Assembly: GCA_963277665.1 (NCBI GenBank)
Contig: OY728120.1
Span: forward strand, 427,000,138 to 427,064,137
DNA length: 64,000 nucleotides
Direction: 5' to 3'
DNA from: Viscum album
Taxonomy: Eukaryota > Streptophyta > Magnoliopsida > Santalales > Viscaceae
Of this stretch, positions 13,990 to 26,640 are shown piece by piece. The translations under genes were made by a program, and so were the position numbers. Each line of letters starts with the position of its first letter. Position 1 is the first letter of the stretch. A model generated the notes under the pieces. The model ran no database searches and was not told the DNA's origin. It worked only from the letters and a program-made list of their open reading frames with translations.

Positions 13990-16900
13990 TGAAAGGAAAT
14001 TGCAAGTGCTAAAAGAACCAATTCCAAATGCACCTAGTAATGAGGCTAGTGATGAAGAGATATCTCTATATGAGAAACATATGAACGATGGTAAATCTAT
14101 TCAGTGTTTCATGATATCATCCATGATTAACAAGATTTTGAACCAACATAAGGTTTTGGATGCATATAGGATGATGTATTACCATCGGGATATCTATCAA
14201 TAGAAGGTAAGACAATAGAGATACAAGATCTCAAATTATCTGTTTACAACTAATCCTAGAGATTTGGTTCTACCTAGACCTCATGTAGTAAATATTATTG
14301 GATACATTAAATACTTAGACATCATAGGGATTAAATTCCTAAATGATTTGTGAAAAGATATCATACTTTACTCACTACCGAAGAGCTTCTCTAGTTTTAT
14401 TGTTAATTATAACTTGATAAATAATGGGAAGATACTTTTGTAAATTCTTACTGTAATTCTCTAAGTGGATAATGATATAGGTTATGAAAAACCTATAGTC
14501 CATATAGTGAATAAGAAAAGGAAGAACAAGCCGAAGGGCCCCTAGGATCTTAAAAATTATAAATCTCTCGAGAACCATCCTTCAAAGAAGAGTAAGATCC
14601 ATAGATAAGAAAAAGAAAGGATCCAGTATGTTTTTCATGTAGAAAACAAGGCCACTAGAAGAATAATTGAATCTAGAAGTAAGGTGAAGCTAAAGGCGTG
14701 TTTGTTATTAGTTAATATTTTAATATATACACATTGGGTATTTGACACAACTTGTGGTGATCTCATATGTATACACATTTAGGAACCAAGTATATTATGT
14801 AATATTTCTATATGAGATGTGGATTTGGATGCTTCCAATGGAGTTAGGATGACTACTCTGGTGATTGGTTACAATGAGATTTCATTTCCAACGAGAATGA
14901 TATATTTAAGGGATTTTTATTATGTACCAAATATTACCAAGAACATATTTTTTGTGTCCTTCTTAGATTAAGAAGATTTTATTTTCAGGTTTGAGAATAA
15001 TTTTTTTTTTCATTAATAAAGATAACATATGTTATGGTATGGCGCATTTAAATGACAGCCTTTATGTATTAAATTAAAAAAACCATGTATTGAAAATAGA
15101 TAAAGAAACATGTTCACATGACTCATATAACACCCACCTATGGCATCAGAGTATTGGTCATGTAAATGAAATGTGTTTTAAAATGATCTATCAAGAAGGT
15201 TATTTATAATATTTTGGGCTAAAACCACTTGAAAGAATTCATTCTTGTTTACATGGTAAAATTATCAAACCAATATTCAGTGTAATGTTTGAAAGGGACA
15301 CAAAGCTTCTAGGATTGGTACACAGTGATATGTGTGGACCTTTTTCTGAAGAAGTAATAAGTGGGTATTAATACTTCATAAATTTTAGTGATGACTTGGT
15401 AAGATGTGGAATATCTACATGATGAGGTATAAGTCTGATTCCATTGCTAAATTCAATGAATTCAAGAATGAATTATAGAATCAAATATGAATGAAGATAA
15501 TGAAGAATTGATTAGATCTAGGTGGTGAATATCTTAACCACGAGTTTTCAACTTTTTACAATAGATGGGGATTCTATCTCAACATACTACACCTTACACA
15601 ACATAGTGGAATGGTTTTAGTTAAAGGAAGAATTATACCTTGTTATACATGGTATGGTCAATGATGAGTTATGCATATCTCGTATTATCCTTTTTGGATA
15701 TGAATTACAAACTAAACCATATACATAATCCAAGTACCAACTATTGTGAAAAAGTGATTCCCTTTGTGTAATGAAGTGTAAAAAACATCTTTTGTTACAT
15801 AGACATGTATGAGGTTGTGAGGAATTTGTTATGGAATTATCTAGAGATAAACTAGATCCTAGGGGGAAAAGGTTTATCTTTTTAGGGGATCCCATGTAGA
15901 AAATGGATACTACCTATAAAACCCCTCAAACCAGAATGTGACAATCGTGATATAATCCATATTTCTTGACAGGGAGTACCTAATAAAAAAGGATAGTGGG
16001 AGAAAGATTCACTTTGATGAAGTTTATTTGCAAGATAAACAAGAGTTGGTATATGAAGAAATTCCATAGGTCCCCATGGAAGAAGTAGTTCCTGAAACAC
16101 AAGTATAGATTTGGAGAACAAGAGGGGTGAGAGAACAAAAAATATATGGTTTTATAGTCACCAAATTTGGCTACTCGTTATTTTTAGACAATGATTAACC
16201 TATCTCCTACAAAGACTTAGAAAATAGGTCAAAATATTCCAAATGCTAATAATACATGAATTTTGAAATGGATTCCAAGTATGAGAACCAAGTTTGTGAT
16301 CTATTTTATGCACTAGTTGATGTAAATCTCATAGGGTGAAAATTGGTAATAAAGATAAAATAGGACATAGAAGGTAAGTGAAACACCTATAATGAAAGCC
16401 TATCAGCTAAATAGTTTAAATAATGTCATGTAATTGACAATGATGAGGAATTGTCACTAGTTTACATGTTTAAATACATAATAATTCTACTTTCTATAAC
16501 ATATTATCATGACCAGAAAATTTGGAAGATTGATGTAAAAATAACTTCCCTTAATGGGAAAATTCAAGGAGATGTCTATATGCCACAACCAGAAGGTTTT
16601 TTGACTCTAGGTGACGAAAAAAGAAATTAAAATGTGAAAATATCCATTTGTGCACTAATTTAATCATCTATGTCATAGAACATTCAATTTAATGAATTTA
16701 TAAAATTATTTGGTTTCATAAATAATGAATGTGAGATATTTATTTACAAGTGGTTTAGTTGAAATGTGGTCATTATCCTAGTATTATATAGTGATGACAT
16801 ATTAATTTTTCAGAAATTTCATACCAGTTTTACAGTCTATTAAGGAATAGTTAGAAAAGTGTTTCTCCCTGAAGGAAATTTGTTAAGAAGCCTATATTCA

Positions 16901-17645
16901 AGGGATCAAGATCATTCCTGATAGATCGAAGAGGCAACTTGGACTAAAGAATAGTACATACATTGACCAAATAACAAAGATATTTATTATATCATAATAC
17001 AAGAGGGGATTCATTCCAGTGTGACATGGTATACATATTTCAATGAAAATGTGTCCTCTGACACAAAATAAAAAAGATAGAATGAGTAAGTTCACATACG
17101 ATTTCTCAGTTGGATCAATCATGTATGCCAGGTTATGTACGCGATTTCATGTTTTATATGCATTGATCATGGATGGAAGATATCAAAGAGATATAGGAGA
17201 ACAACATTGGACTAATTTCAAGGTTATCCTGAAGTATTTGAGAATAACAATGGATATATTCCTGGTGTATGGAGGAGATGAGGAGCTATTCATCATGGGT
17301 TATACTAGTGATAGTTTTCAAATAGATCAGAATGATATGAATCCATTGTCAGGATATGTTTTCTATATCAATGGAGGAGTTGTAATATGGAAGAGATAAA
17401 AGCAACCAGTTATCGTTGATTATATAGAGGATTCTATGTATATAGAGGCTTCTAATGTATCTAAGGAGGACATATGGATATTAAACATTTTACAAGATCT
17501 TAATGTTGTATCTGGTATTAAAGACCCTATCACATTGTGTAGTGACAATACTATAATGGTGACTCTTTCAAAATATCCATCGTCATACGAATGGAAAAAG
17601 AACATATTCCAGAAGTATCACATCTTGAGGGATTTTTTTAAATAG
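13990..17645 (+). pseudogene. Copia gag-pol polyprotein relic
   Basis: This was the polyprotein that packages, cleaves, reverse-transcribes and integrates the element. Remnants appear in copia order in shifting frames. Gag lies at about 14000-14203, with an EEISLYEKHMND segment followed by ISSMINKILNQH. A zinc-knuckle remnant with CX2CX4H lies at 14629-14655; its last Cys is lost. A protease-like Asp-Thr-Thr-Cys-Gly starts at 14744. Integrase segments lie at 15090-15560, including a LVHSDMCGPF stretch and DLGGEYLNHEF. RT lies at 16480-16830, including KIDVKITSLNGKIQ and YSDDILI at 16785. RNase H lies at 17043-17645, including SVGSIMYARLCTRF and DPITLCSDN. Many stops and frameshifts make it non-functional. 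The RNase H end best resembles the Tork/Angela branch; the family-level call is firm, the lineage less so. Confidence 0.85.
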
Positions 17646-17791
17646 GGGTTAATTTTATGTAAGTAGTGTTCCCACAGAAGAAAACATGGTGTACCCTTTG
17701 ACTAAAGGCATATCATAGAAGAAGCTTGAGTATCATGTGAGATCCAGTGGACTAGAGGTTGTTAGCAGTTGGGTCTAATGAAAATGGGATT
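17646..17791 (+). other. Copia 3' untranslated segment with decayed polypurine tract
   Basis: Lies between the RNase H relic and the 3' LTR. AAAATGGGATTCCA at about 17,780-17,793 stands where copia elements have their polypurine tract. Confidence 0.4.
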
Positions 17792-19778
17792 CCATTAAAA
17801 TTGGTTTCCTAGAACCAATTTTTGTATACCTTATGATAACATGTATTCGTATTTTTGAATATTAATAAACTCATCATCACATCGTAATTATTATTATTCA
17901 TAACATAACATGTGATAATGTCCTAAGAGTAGCTGTCAAACTAAAAGTTAATAGTTGTTTCATCCTATGATGAGAACCCAAAAGTTCCATCCTAGTATTC
18001 TTAAATATAAGTTCTATATCTAGATGAAATAATATAAGGGACATAATGATACATGCTATTAGGGGTGGAGACTCATTGGAATTTGAGGCACCTTCTCATG
18101 GAGTACACCCTTCATAATTTAGGGTGTAATATATTATGATAGTGAGACTCGCAAGTAAGAAAATACACATTTATATGTTTCATTGGATGTTACTATACAT
18201 GGATGCGTGTATTATTCCTTAGAATTTAATATTATTATTAATGATTTCCATAAGTCACGTACTTTGAAGTATTGATGAAAATTATGATGACATGTGTTCG
18301 ATGAGAGGTAAGATACATTGGGTGCATCACAAGTAATATTTCATCAATGAATAATGTGAGAAAGGATACACCCCTTATGTTCTTTAATGAAATTTGATAT
18401 CTCATGACCTTTCATGGAAATTATATAGTCTAAATAAATCCATTCACATGGTGTTCTATAGGAAAGTTTGAGTTTGAAAAATTAAAAGAAAGATACATCA
18501 AGCACATAGGTTGATGGAACCAGCATGAAACCTACTTGATTAGAGATATTGTGATAAAGGAATTATATTTCACAATGAGAATCAGTATGGGGTATTATGT
18601 CATCACAACATTATGTTCTTTATATATGGGTTCCTTGGCATGTTTCTAGATGCTATCCATGGACGTTAGGCTTCTTCACCTAATGACACTAGGAATGACA
18701 CATAGAGGGTCACACAATAATTATATCCTATATTTATTATTAAAAAAGTTGAATAAATATTATTCATGTATGTGGTTTGATAATATTTCATTTCTTCTTT
18801 ATCGAATATATTCAATCACTATTTATTTAAGTGAATATTATGTTAGTTTAATATTTAGTAAATATTTATTTCCTATTAAGTGAATATAATATTTACTTAT
18901 TTGTTGTCGAATACTTTTGTGATATTTAATTATTAAATAAATATTCATTATTCAAGGCTTGTTAAATATTGTCGAGGAATGGAAATCCAATTTTAATGCT
19001 TTTATGGGAAATAATATACATTCCATATTATTTTTAATAAATAATATTTTATTTAATTCGTGAGTTTAGAACATGTCAAGAAATAATAATATTATTATTA
19101 TTATAGACATGAGGTTGATCAGGGATTAAATAAATAATAACTGGAACCTATAAAACTATTTATTTCAAACCCTAGGGGAATATAAAACCATTTATATTTT
19201 TTTAAGAGAGCCAATAAATTTCTTTGGTTGTGCACAATGAAATACAGATATTCCTCTGAATTCCCTTGGGAGCTCCCATCTCCATTAATGCTCCCAAGAA
19301 AAGAGAGAAATATTAATTCACCTTCCACTATCAAATAATGAGAGATCAATGAGAATCCATTAGAAGTAATTCTTATGGGGATCAAAGGAGAACAATACAA
19401 GTGAGAGGATCTATCGTGCTAGCACATAGAAATTCTTACAGTTATTTTTTGAGATTTTTAGAACACATGTCGGTCACCACTAGAGGGAATATATTTTTGA
19501 TTATTACAATGTAATGATGGCACAATGTAGATCCATTGTCAGATTCATCAATTTATAAATAATTTCCAAAAATATGATTATTTAATTACTTAAATTAATT
19601 AAAAATATTATGTGGTGATCATGCGCATGGTTTTGGAATTTTATCCATTGTCTATAATTTTTTATTTAAGTTAATTGATCATGGAATTTATCATCATATA
19701 GATCTCGGATATATCATTGATCATGAAAAAAATCAAATTTGGGCATGACCAATCACAAAATTTCACTACACATAGAAC
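17792..19778 (+). repeat. 3' LTR of the copia element
   Basis: Partner of the LTR at 7879-9890 (shared landmarks listed there). It ends near ACACATAGAACCTATA, just before a TATAAAAGG motif that seems to belong to the flanking element. Open frames inside it (for example 18650-18883) are LTR sequence, not genes. Confidence 0.72.
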
Positions 19779-21129
19779 CTATAAAAGGAAGGGGGTTCTA
19801 TGTTATTCCCTTATTTGATGAATTTAATGTACTTTCTTGTATCTCTAAATGTTTTTCTAAATTGTGAGTGTGGGTTTGAATGGTGTTTTCAAAGATATTG
19901 TTATATGTGTAATGTAGGGAAGTGGTTTTTCCCTATATATTTAGTTTGTTCTTTTATGTGTTTGTTATTATAAATGGATTTGATATACACAAAAGGGGGT
20001 GTTCAGGATATTATAAATGGGAAGAAGAACTTGGGAACCCAAGGTACGTAGGGCAGTTTCTAAGGACTAGGACAAGAGTTGAGTCCGTAGAGAATTGGTC
20101 TAGGCTCCCTAGTAAGACTACGCTACAACTCTAAATAAACTATATGATGATTCTTTGGGGACCACTAAAACATTTACTTAGACCACTATAGTAGCTCATA
20201 AATGAGAATGGATTACATGGTTCGACCACCAAGGTATGAGAATACAAGGACCAAGTTTACTTAGATACTTAGGGATTTCCCATAGTTCTTAAACTATGTT
20301 TTAACCCATTACTGTCTATCATTGTTTTTCCCTCTTTCCTTCTTAAAGTAAAATGGTTCATTAATTTAAAATATTTAATTTATTTATTTGAAAACATTCA
20401 TGTTAATTTTACACTTAATGTAATTTTATTCAATTTTTGGTGGTATCCTACTAAGAAAATTAGCTCACACCCTACATATAACCGTTGGATATATATTGAT
20501 CTTGTTCTATCAAACTCAGGTAAACACAATTCCATCCATGGGGATGATAGATGGTGTACCAATGAGAGACCTCACTATTGAAGGAGTTGAGGTGGTGGCA
20601 TGTTAGAGGATGTACCTCATGTCATATGGAAGTTTATTGTTTTTATTTTTTGTTAGTTCCTTACACTTTTGTATATTTTTATTTTGGTTATTAAAGATGT
20701 AAATGTTTATTGGACTTGTTTGAACCTCTTTTGTTTGGTTGTGGTGCATGTTGGTTTCGGTATTTTGGTTTAATTTATTTTATTTAATGATTATTATTGG
20801 TATTTAATATTGGGAAAACCATTCTGAATGGATTTCTCAGGTGCCCTGTCACTACTTTCCAACTCATTTGGATTTAAAATTCTCTTCAGACTGTGTCATG
20901 GGTTGAGTCGAGTGTTAGATCGGATGGAATATTTGACACATTCGTGACATGAAATAATTATAAATTCATATACTCCATACCCCATATAGATGTTTTTATT
21001 GTATATGTACTCCTTTTGACCCTCAACTAATGTTATGAAAATCAGTGGTGAATATTTGAATATATTGAGCTCCTTGCAGTTAATGAAACAAATCATCAAT
21101 ATGGGGTAATGGATACTTTTTCTAGCTAG
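19779..21129 (+). other. Decayed plus-strand LTR-like DNA
   Basis: A TATA-like CCTATAAAAGGAAGGG lies at about 19,790-19,805 at the copia border, followed by G/T-rich transcript-like sequence. A stretch at 20,800-20,940 (CTCAGGTGCCCTGTCAC) resembles the 3' end of a gypsy LTR. No gene is supported. Confidence 0.35.
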
Positions 21130-21490
21130 TAATCTTGTAAAGATTCTTATAATTAATGAAAATACACATTGTCTCGTCTTTCTTCATAACAAAAAGAACA
21201 TGTTCACTTCATGGTCATGCACATGGTTGAACTAATCCCTTATCAAGATTCCCTTGGATATTCTTGAGCAATTATTATAACTCATTCAGGTCAATTCTAT
21301 AAAGAGTATTTGAAATTGGTATAGAACCATGTACAAGTTCTATTCAAAACTCAACCTCACGATTAAAGGAATGACTAGGAAACTCTATAAGAATGCATCT
21401 ATACTTTCTTCATAACAGTCATATCATCAATATTGATTTTCTCCCTAACCATTTGAGATATTTAACCCTCATGAATGGGTAAATAGACTT
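21130..21490 (-). pseudogene. Gypsy pol fragment (protease-RT linker and start of RT)
   Basis: Read on the minus strand, this resembles the stretch between protease and RT of plant gypsy elements, ending in the part that pairs with the LV-KKDG start of RT. I recognised it from the order of conserved blocks on the plus strand: CTTCATAACAAAAAGAACATG, CCCTTATCAAGA, CAATTATTATAACTCATTCAG and a following AAATTGGTATAGAACC. It is short, frameshifted and non-functional. The protease, expected at higher coordinates, is not clearly readable. Confidence 0.45.
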
Positions 21491-22321
21491 ATATAATGAA
21501 AATAGTTTCCATTGTATGTTCATGCTTATAATCGCACTAACAGACAACCATTGGTTCTTTCAAAATATGACAAGTGACTTCCCTTTCTCAAAATATGATA
21601 TAGGATTTATATAAGGAAATTTAATCGATTACTAAAATCACATCAAACATAACTAGTGGGATAGTCACTAGATTTATAGGAGGAAAATTACCACAAATTT
21701 CTATCATAGATGAGTTATAGATTTGATATTTAATAATTATTGAATTAATATTTCACTGATAATTCAATATATAATCTTTTAGGTTGTGATGTGATTCCCT
21801 TAGAAAATTATATAGGTATAAAAGAGTTTTTATAAATAGAATCAAATAATAAATTTAATGTTCTAGATTGGATTATAAGTATATTTCTCACCATTTCTTT
21901 CTCATGAACCACTTCATTAGTTGTGATCACATGATATTTATCTTTATCTTTTTTCTAAAGAGGTTTTTAATGCCCTGTTAATGACAATTTTCCCCATTAG
22001 CCCTCATATTTATGCATTGGTTGGTATAATTATCACTCTTTATAATTGTAGCCTTGAGTTCTCGGTGGTGAATTTAGTTGAGATCTCTCCATATTTATTT
22101 TATTATCCTTCCTATTTTCACATCTTCGACATTCACTTATTCAATGGGACTATTTTCCACATTTCAGTCATTTAGAAGTTCCCATCAGAAAATTTCTCCT
22201 ACTCTTCATTCCATGATTCCTTCATGAAGGAAGATTCATTTTCTTTCCTCTGTGATTTTTATTATCAGAATTTTCTAAAAAATAAATCTTTATATTATAA
22301 TTAGGTTAATGATAACTATGA
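21491..22321. other. No gene seen
   Basis: AT-rich. It could be upstream gypsy DNA (gag/protease) on the minus strand, but no domain can be recognised. Confidence 0.3.
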
Positions 22322-23230
22322 TGTGACACCCATTGGGTCACTAGTATTCCTAAGCGAGGGTTTTATTGAACCATTTTTTATTAGAGTTCATATGTATCAG
22401 TTGTTAGAAACCATGATTATGGGTAAAATAGACTACAAATTAAAATTGGCTCATAGTTTATCTAATCATGCATCTAAGTATTTGAGGATGATGGTTTGGG
22501 GACAGTGCCATTTTTCAAGGCTTAAGCATTGTTTTTCAAAACAATGAGAGTTTCTCGAGTAAAAAATCATTTTTTGGGAGACACTACCTCTTACATAGTT
22601 GGCACATGGTTTTCCTAAAAATGGAGCAAAACCATTTGAGATATCAGAGTTATTAAAATTTTGAGAAATTAAAATTTTCCCCTTATTTTATTTAACCCCC
22701 CTTAGCCCCATTTCATTTACCAGTCACATCGTAACCCTCTACCCTAATATTATGAGATTCTTTACATCATACTTTTGTGGATTTGCCCTTTATTTATTGT
22801 TTTTTTGGCTTGAGGTAAGCCCTTTTATACATGATTTCCCTTACTCATCCCTTATTATAACTTTATTCCTCCTCTTCTATTGTAGAGTGACACACTAGCA
22901 TACCACATGGACGACTCTAGGGTTTTGAATGGGGTTTTATTTATTTTCCTTTGTTTATTATGTGGGTGAGTATCCCTATTTATTGATTTATGTAGATAAT
23001 GTCGAAGGAGAAAAGTTTTCATTATGTTGGGATGCAGTTGTCTCTATATAAGGGCTCATTCCAAGGATAACCTTTTATTATTAATTTCCTTTTGTTTTCT
23101 ATTAATTAAATTTCATTTAAACTAAATTTTAAATTATGATTTATAAGTTTTCAATGTGATGAATGATTTATGTTGGAAATTTTATACGTTAAGATTCTTT
23201 TCCAAAATGAGTATGCTTTAATGGACTCCA
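22322..23230 (+). repeat. Gypsy LTR fragment, cut by the CACTA element
   Basis: Starts TGTGACACCCATTGG, a usual start for plant gypsy LTRs, and continues with C-rich leader-like sequence at 22,680-22,920 (a GAGGTAAG splice-donor-like site at about 22,812). It stops at the CACTA terminus at 23,231. No second LTR was found. The 74-codon frame at 22323-22547 lies in the LTR and is not a gene. Confidence 0.4.
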
Positions 23231-23420
23231 CACTAAAACAAAATATGCATTAAACAGTGCTAGAAATAGCCTTTATCAGCACTAAAATTTATAACAACCT
23301 AAGCAAGATTAAAATACCTATTATTTTATCAGAACATATAATGACACTAATAATGGTAATTTTATCAGTGCTTATAGAAGCAATGATAAAGTGAACATTT
23401 ATCATCTCTTTTAAAATCAC
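23231..23420. repeat. CACTA left terminus and subterminal repeats
   Basis: CACTA at 23231-23235 starts the element. Then come TTTATCAGCACT (23272), TTTATCAGTGCTTA (23363) and several decayed relatives in both orientations within 190 bp. Confidence 0.7.
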
Positions 23421-23814
23421 TCATAAAGGTCCATACTAGAGTGTCCTCCAACAACACACTACAACACCAGTGCAATGTGCAATAATAGCACACTATAGCA
23501 CCATAAACACCATAGATATCAACAAAAACAAGTCCCAATATAGAATTAAAATAAAATAAAATTTACAATGAAAATAAAAGGAAAAAACTATATTATATAA
23601 ATTTAAAACATTGGTTTATACAATTACATAAAAATAAATTATTTCATACATGAAAAACATTAATGTTCATTTTTTTAAACCTGAACCTAAATAATGTTAT
23701 TTAGAAACAAAAATTCCCTTATAGAGAAAAACAAAACACCTATATAAGAAAAAAAAATTATTATTTTAGTAATAATATAAATAAATAAATTAACAGAAAG
23801 TGTGAATTTTACAA

Positions 23815-25645
23815 AAAAATGATGTTAATTTTAAATAAAAAGACACTCTTTGAGTCATAACGATCACACCATGTGTCAGATTGAGGTGAGGATGATACAA
23901 ACATATCTTAAATGAATATTGGATAGTTTTACTAATGTATTCTATCAATATGAATGTGTTTTAATTTTTTTGAGTATGTCGGATTTCTTTTTCACTAAAA
24001 TTTCATTTTAAATAGGAAACAATAAATTTTGACTAATTCTGATCACATAGTGTATCAGTTTGACATGAAACCAATTCCTACAGATTAAAAATGACTTTTC
24101 AATTGAATTAATAAATTATTAAGGATTGTTTTTCAAAGAGCGATAATTTTTGAAGAAAAATGCCGATTTTAAACTGATAACTGACACTTTGAGTCATACT
24201 AAGCACATCATCTATCTGATTGAGTTGAGGCCGATTCAAAAATTTCAAAAATAAAATATGTATCATTTTTGTAATGTATAAAAAAAATGTTTTTTCTCAG
24301 TTTTGAGTAGGTCAGTTTTCCATTTTACTAAAATTGATGTCAATTTTGAATAAAAATACGCACTTTGAGTCATACCGATAACAACATGGGTTTGAATGAT
24401 GTGAGGATTATTAATAAACATTTTAAAAGACTTATGGATCATTTTATTAAAGTATCAAAATAATCTGAATGTGTTTTCTTGGTTTCGATTATTTAACTTT
24501 TCTTTTTTACTAAAATGTCATTTTAGACTAGAAACACACACATTGACTCATTCTGATCACATCGTGTATCAATTTGATATGATACAAATTCCTAGACATC
24601 ACAAACGAAATGGTAATCATTTTTCGAAATTATCATGGAAACCAGAGAAATTATGATCGATTTTTAGTGGGTGACATTTTTTGAACTAAATTGTCAATTT
24701 TAAACTGATAACGGAGACTTTCGGCCATATCAACAACATCGTTTATTGGATTGAGTTGTGGTGGATCTCTACATATAAAAAATGACTTATGGATCATTTT
24801 TTATACTATAAAAAATAAAAATGTGTTTTATTGGTTTTGAGTAGGTTAATTGTCCATTTTACTGAAATTGATGAAAATTTTAAATAAAAAGATGTGCATG
24901 GAGTCATACAAATCACACAGTACCTTAGATTGAAGTGTGGCCAATTCATATATGTCTCAAATAAATTATGGATAATTTTTTTATTGTATAATCACAATAT
25001 GAACAAATTTTCTTGGATTTGGGTGTGTCACTTATCTTTTTTACTAAAATGTCATTATAAAATTTAAACATGCATTTTGACTCATACTGATCACATAATG
25101 TATTGTTTTAACTTGAGAGTAATTTATACACGTCGAAAATGGCTTATGAACTGATGTTATAAATTATCATTAAAATCTGAGTGCATTTGCTCAGTTTTTA
25201 GAGAGTGACACTTTTTGAACTAAAACTTTTATGTTAAACTGATAAGGGACACATTGATTCATACCGAGAACAACATGTATCAGATTAAGGTGTGTCTAAT
25301 TATTATATATAAAAATGACTTATGGATCATTTTCCGAAATTATTTAAACAATTTGATCGTGTTTTCTCAGTTTTGAGTAGGTCAGTTTTCCTTTTTACTA
25401 AAATTGATATCAATTTTAAATAGAAAGTCACACATGGAGTCATACTGGTCATAAATGCATTGTATTGAGGTGATACTGATTCTTACATGTATTAAATGAC
25501 TTAGGGATCATTTTCCTAATGTATCAAAACAAATCTGAATGTGTTTTTTTCAGTTTTAATTATGTTAGTTTTCCATTTTACTAGAATTGATTTCAATTTT
25601 AAATAATATCGCACATAGATTCATAACGGTCACACCATATAACAA
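23815..25645. repeat. About 177-bp satellite in three-monomer higher-order units (about 530 bp)
   Basis: Eleven monomers can be marked by a repeated (G)AGTCATAnnGATCACA-type core at about 23862, 24041, 24202, 24377, 24555, 24729, 24913, 25089, 25270, 25448 and 25627. Monomers fall into three types. A starts ATTGATnTCAATTTTAAAT; B starts ATnTCATTTTA; C contains TTTTAAACTGATAACnGA. The order is A-B-C-A-B-C-A-B-C-A-A. Like types repeat every 515-541 bp. Most monomers are separated by TTTTTACTAAA. The array is inside the CACTA element. Confidence 0.82.
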
Positions 25646-26640
25646 GACAATTATTATGTGGGTAATACTAGAAAAAATAAATTAAACATAAAAATTAAAT
25701 AATACATTAATTCTATAGAAAATTATTTTATTATTCAGTCATCAAGATTACCTCTATGATTGAGAAGGGACAACATCGTTTCTTTTTCAGGAAATGCATG
25801 ACTGATGAACAAAAATCTTCTATAATAAATAAACTCTATAAGTAATAATGATAATTAAATCAATGTTACATTAAATAAGTTTTCGGTAAAATAGATAAAG
25901 TATATTTTAACATTAACTTTACATATTTCTAAAGGTTTTACTTCATTACAGTTTGTTCTTCTAAGGGATTGTTAACATCGTCATGTGAAAATGATTTTTT
26001 TTTCATGAGTATTCAAACATTTAATTTAGATTATGTTACTTCAAAAGAGAATAAATAATATTATGAGGAAAACCATTGTACATTAAAAAACACTTTTACC
26101 TTCTCATTAAACTCACATTATTTTTTTAACGGTTTCAAGGATTTGGTTCCTCTATCAATATTACATATCCCCTATTTATGGTCCCCTCTAACATTCAAGA
26201 AATTTTCTACATTGGGCCCCGCATGATGTGACCGTGATATCCCATTGAATGGGTAATCCTCGATTGAATTTTTATTTGACCCAACATTTGTTTTTGTCTC
26301 TAGTAGGATAATTGAAAAATTCTTGTTTAATTGATCAGAGATATAAAATTCTTATATTTATTGTGATTCCCGTATGAATAACTCATCTTTTCCCTGTCCA
26401 CACAAAAAGTCACCTTCACAAAGCCCATTTCATCAATTTTCACTGAACTGATATTGTCAGACCATTTTCAATGGAAAATCCTCACTTGAAATGTTGTATA
26501 ATCCAACTCATATTTTTTTAGATAATTCCAAAACATGAATTGTTTTCATAAATTTGATTATTGTCCTTGGAACCAGATATGTGCACAGCTTTAGCCATAT
26601 GAATAACACCACTCTTTTGCATCGTACTATTGTCATCAAG
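25646..26640. other. CACTA internal DNA without recognised coding sequence
   Basis: AT-rich DNA between the satellite and the transposase relic. On the minus strand it would be the 3' part of the transposase gene region, but I cannot read a domain in it. Confidence 0.4.

Larger units (their letters stand above)
7879..19778 (+). mobile_element. Decayed Ty1/copia retrotransposon (Tork/Angela-like), about 11.9 kb with inserts
   Basis: Two diverged LTRs (about 7879-9890 and 17792-19778) align over their whole length and bracket a plus-strand copia polyprotein relic in the copia order: gag, protease, integrase, RT, RNase H. A primer-site-like TGGTATCAttg follows the left LTR at 9898. The internal region is about 7.9 kb, some 3 kb more than usual. 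The excess lies before gag (about 10.1-13.9 kb) and contains at least one other LTR-like repeat. Borders are approximate (within some 15 bp) because the ends have mutated, and no target duplication could be read. Confidence 0.8.

Noticed and set aside
23457..23470. CACTACAACACC as the CACTA left terminus
   Set aside because: Subterminal repeats lie to its left, so the true end is the CACTA at 23,231.
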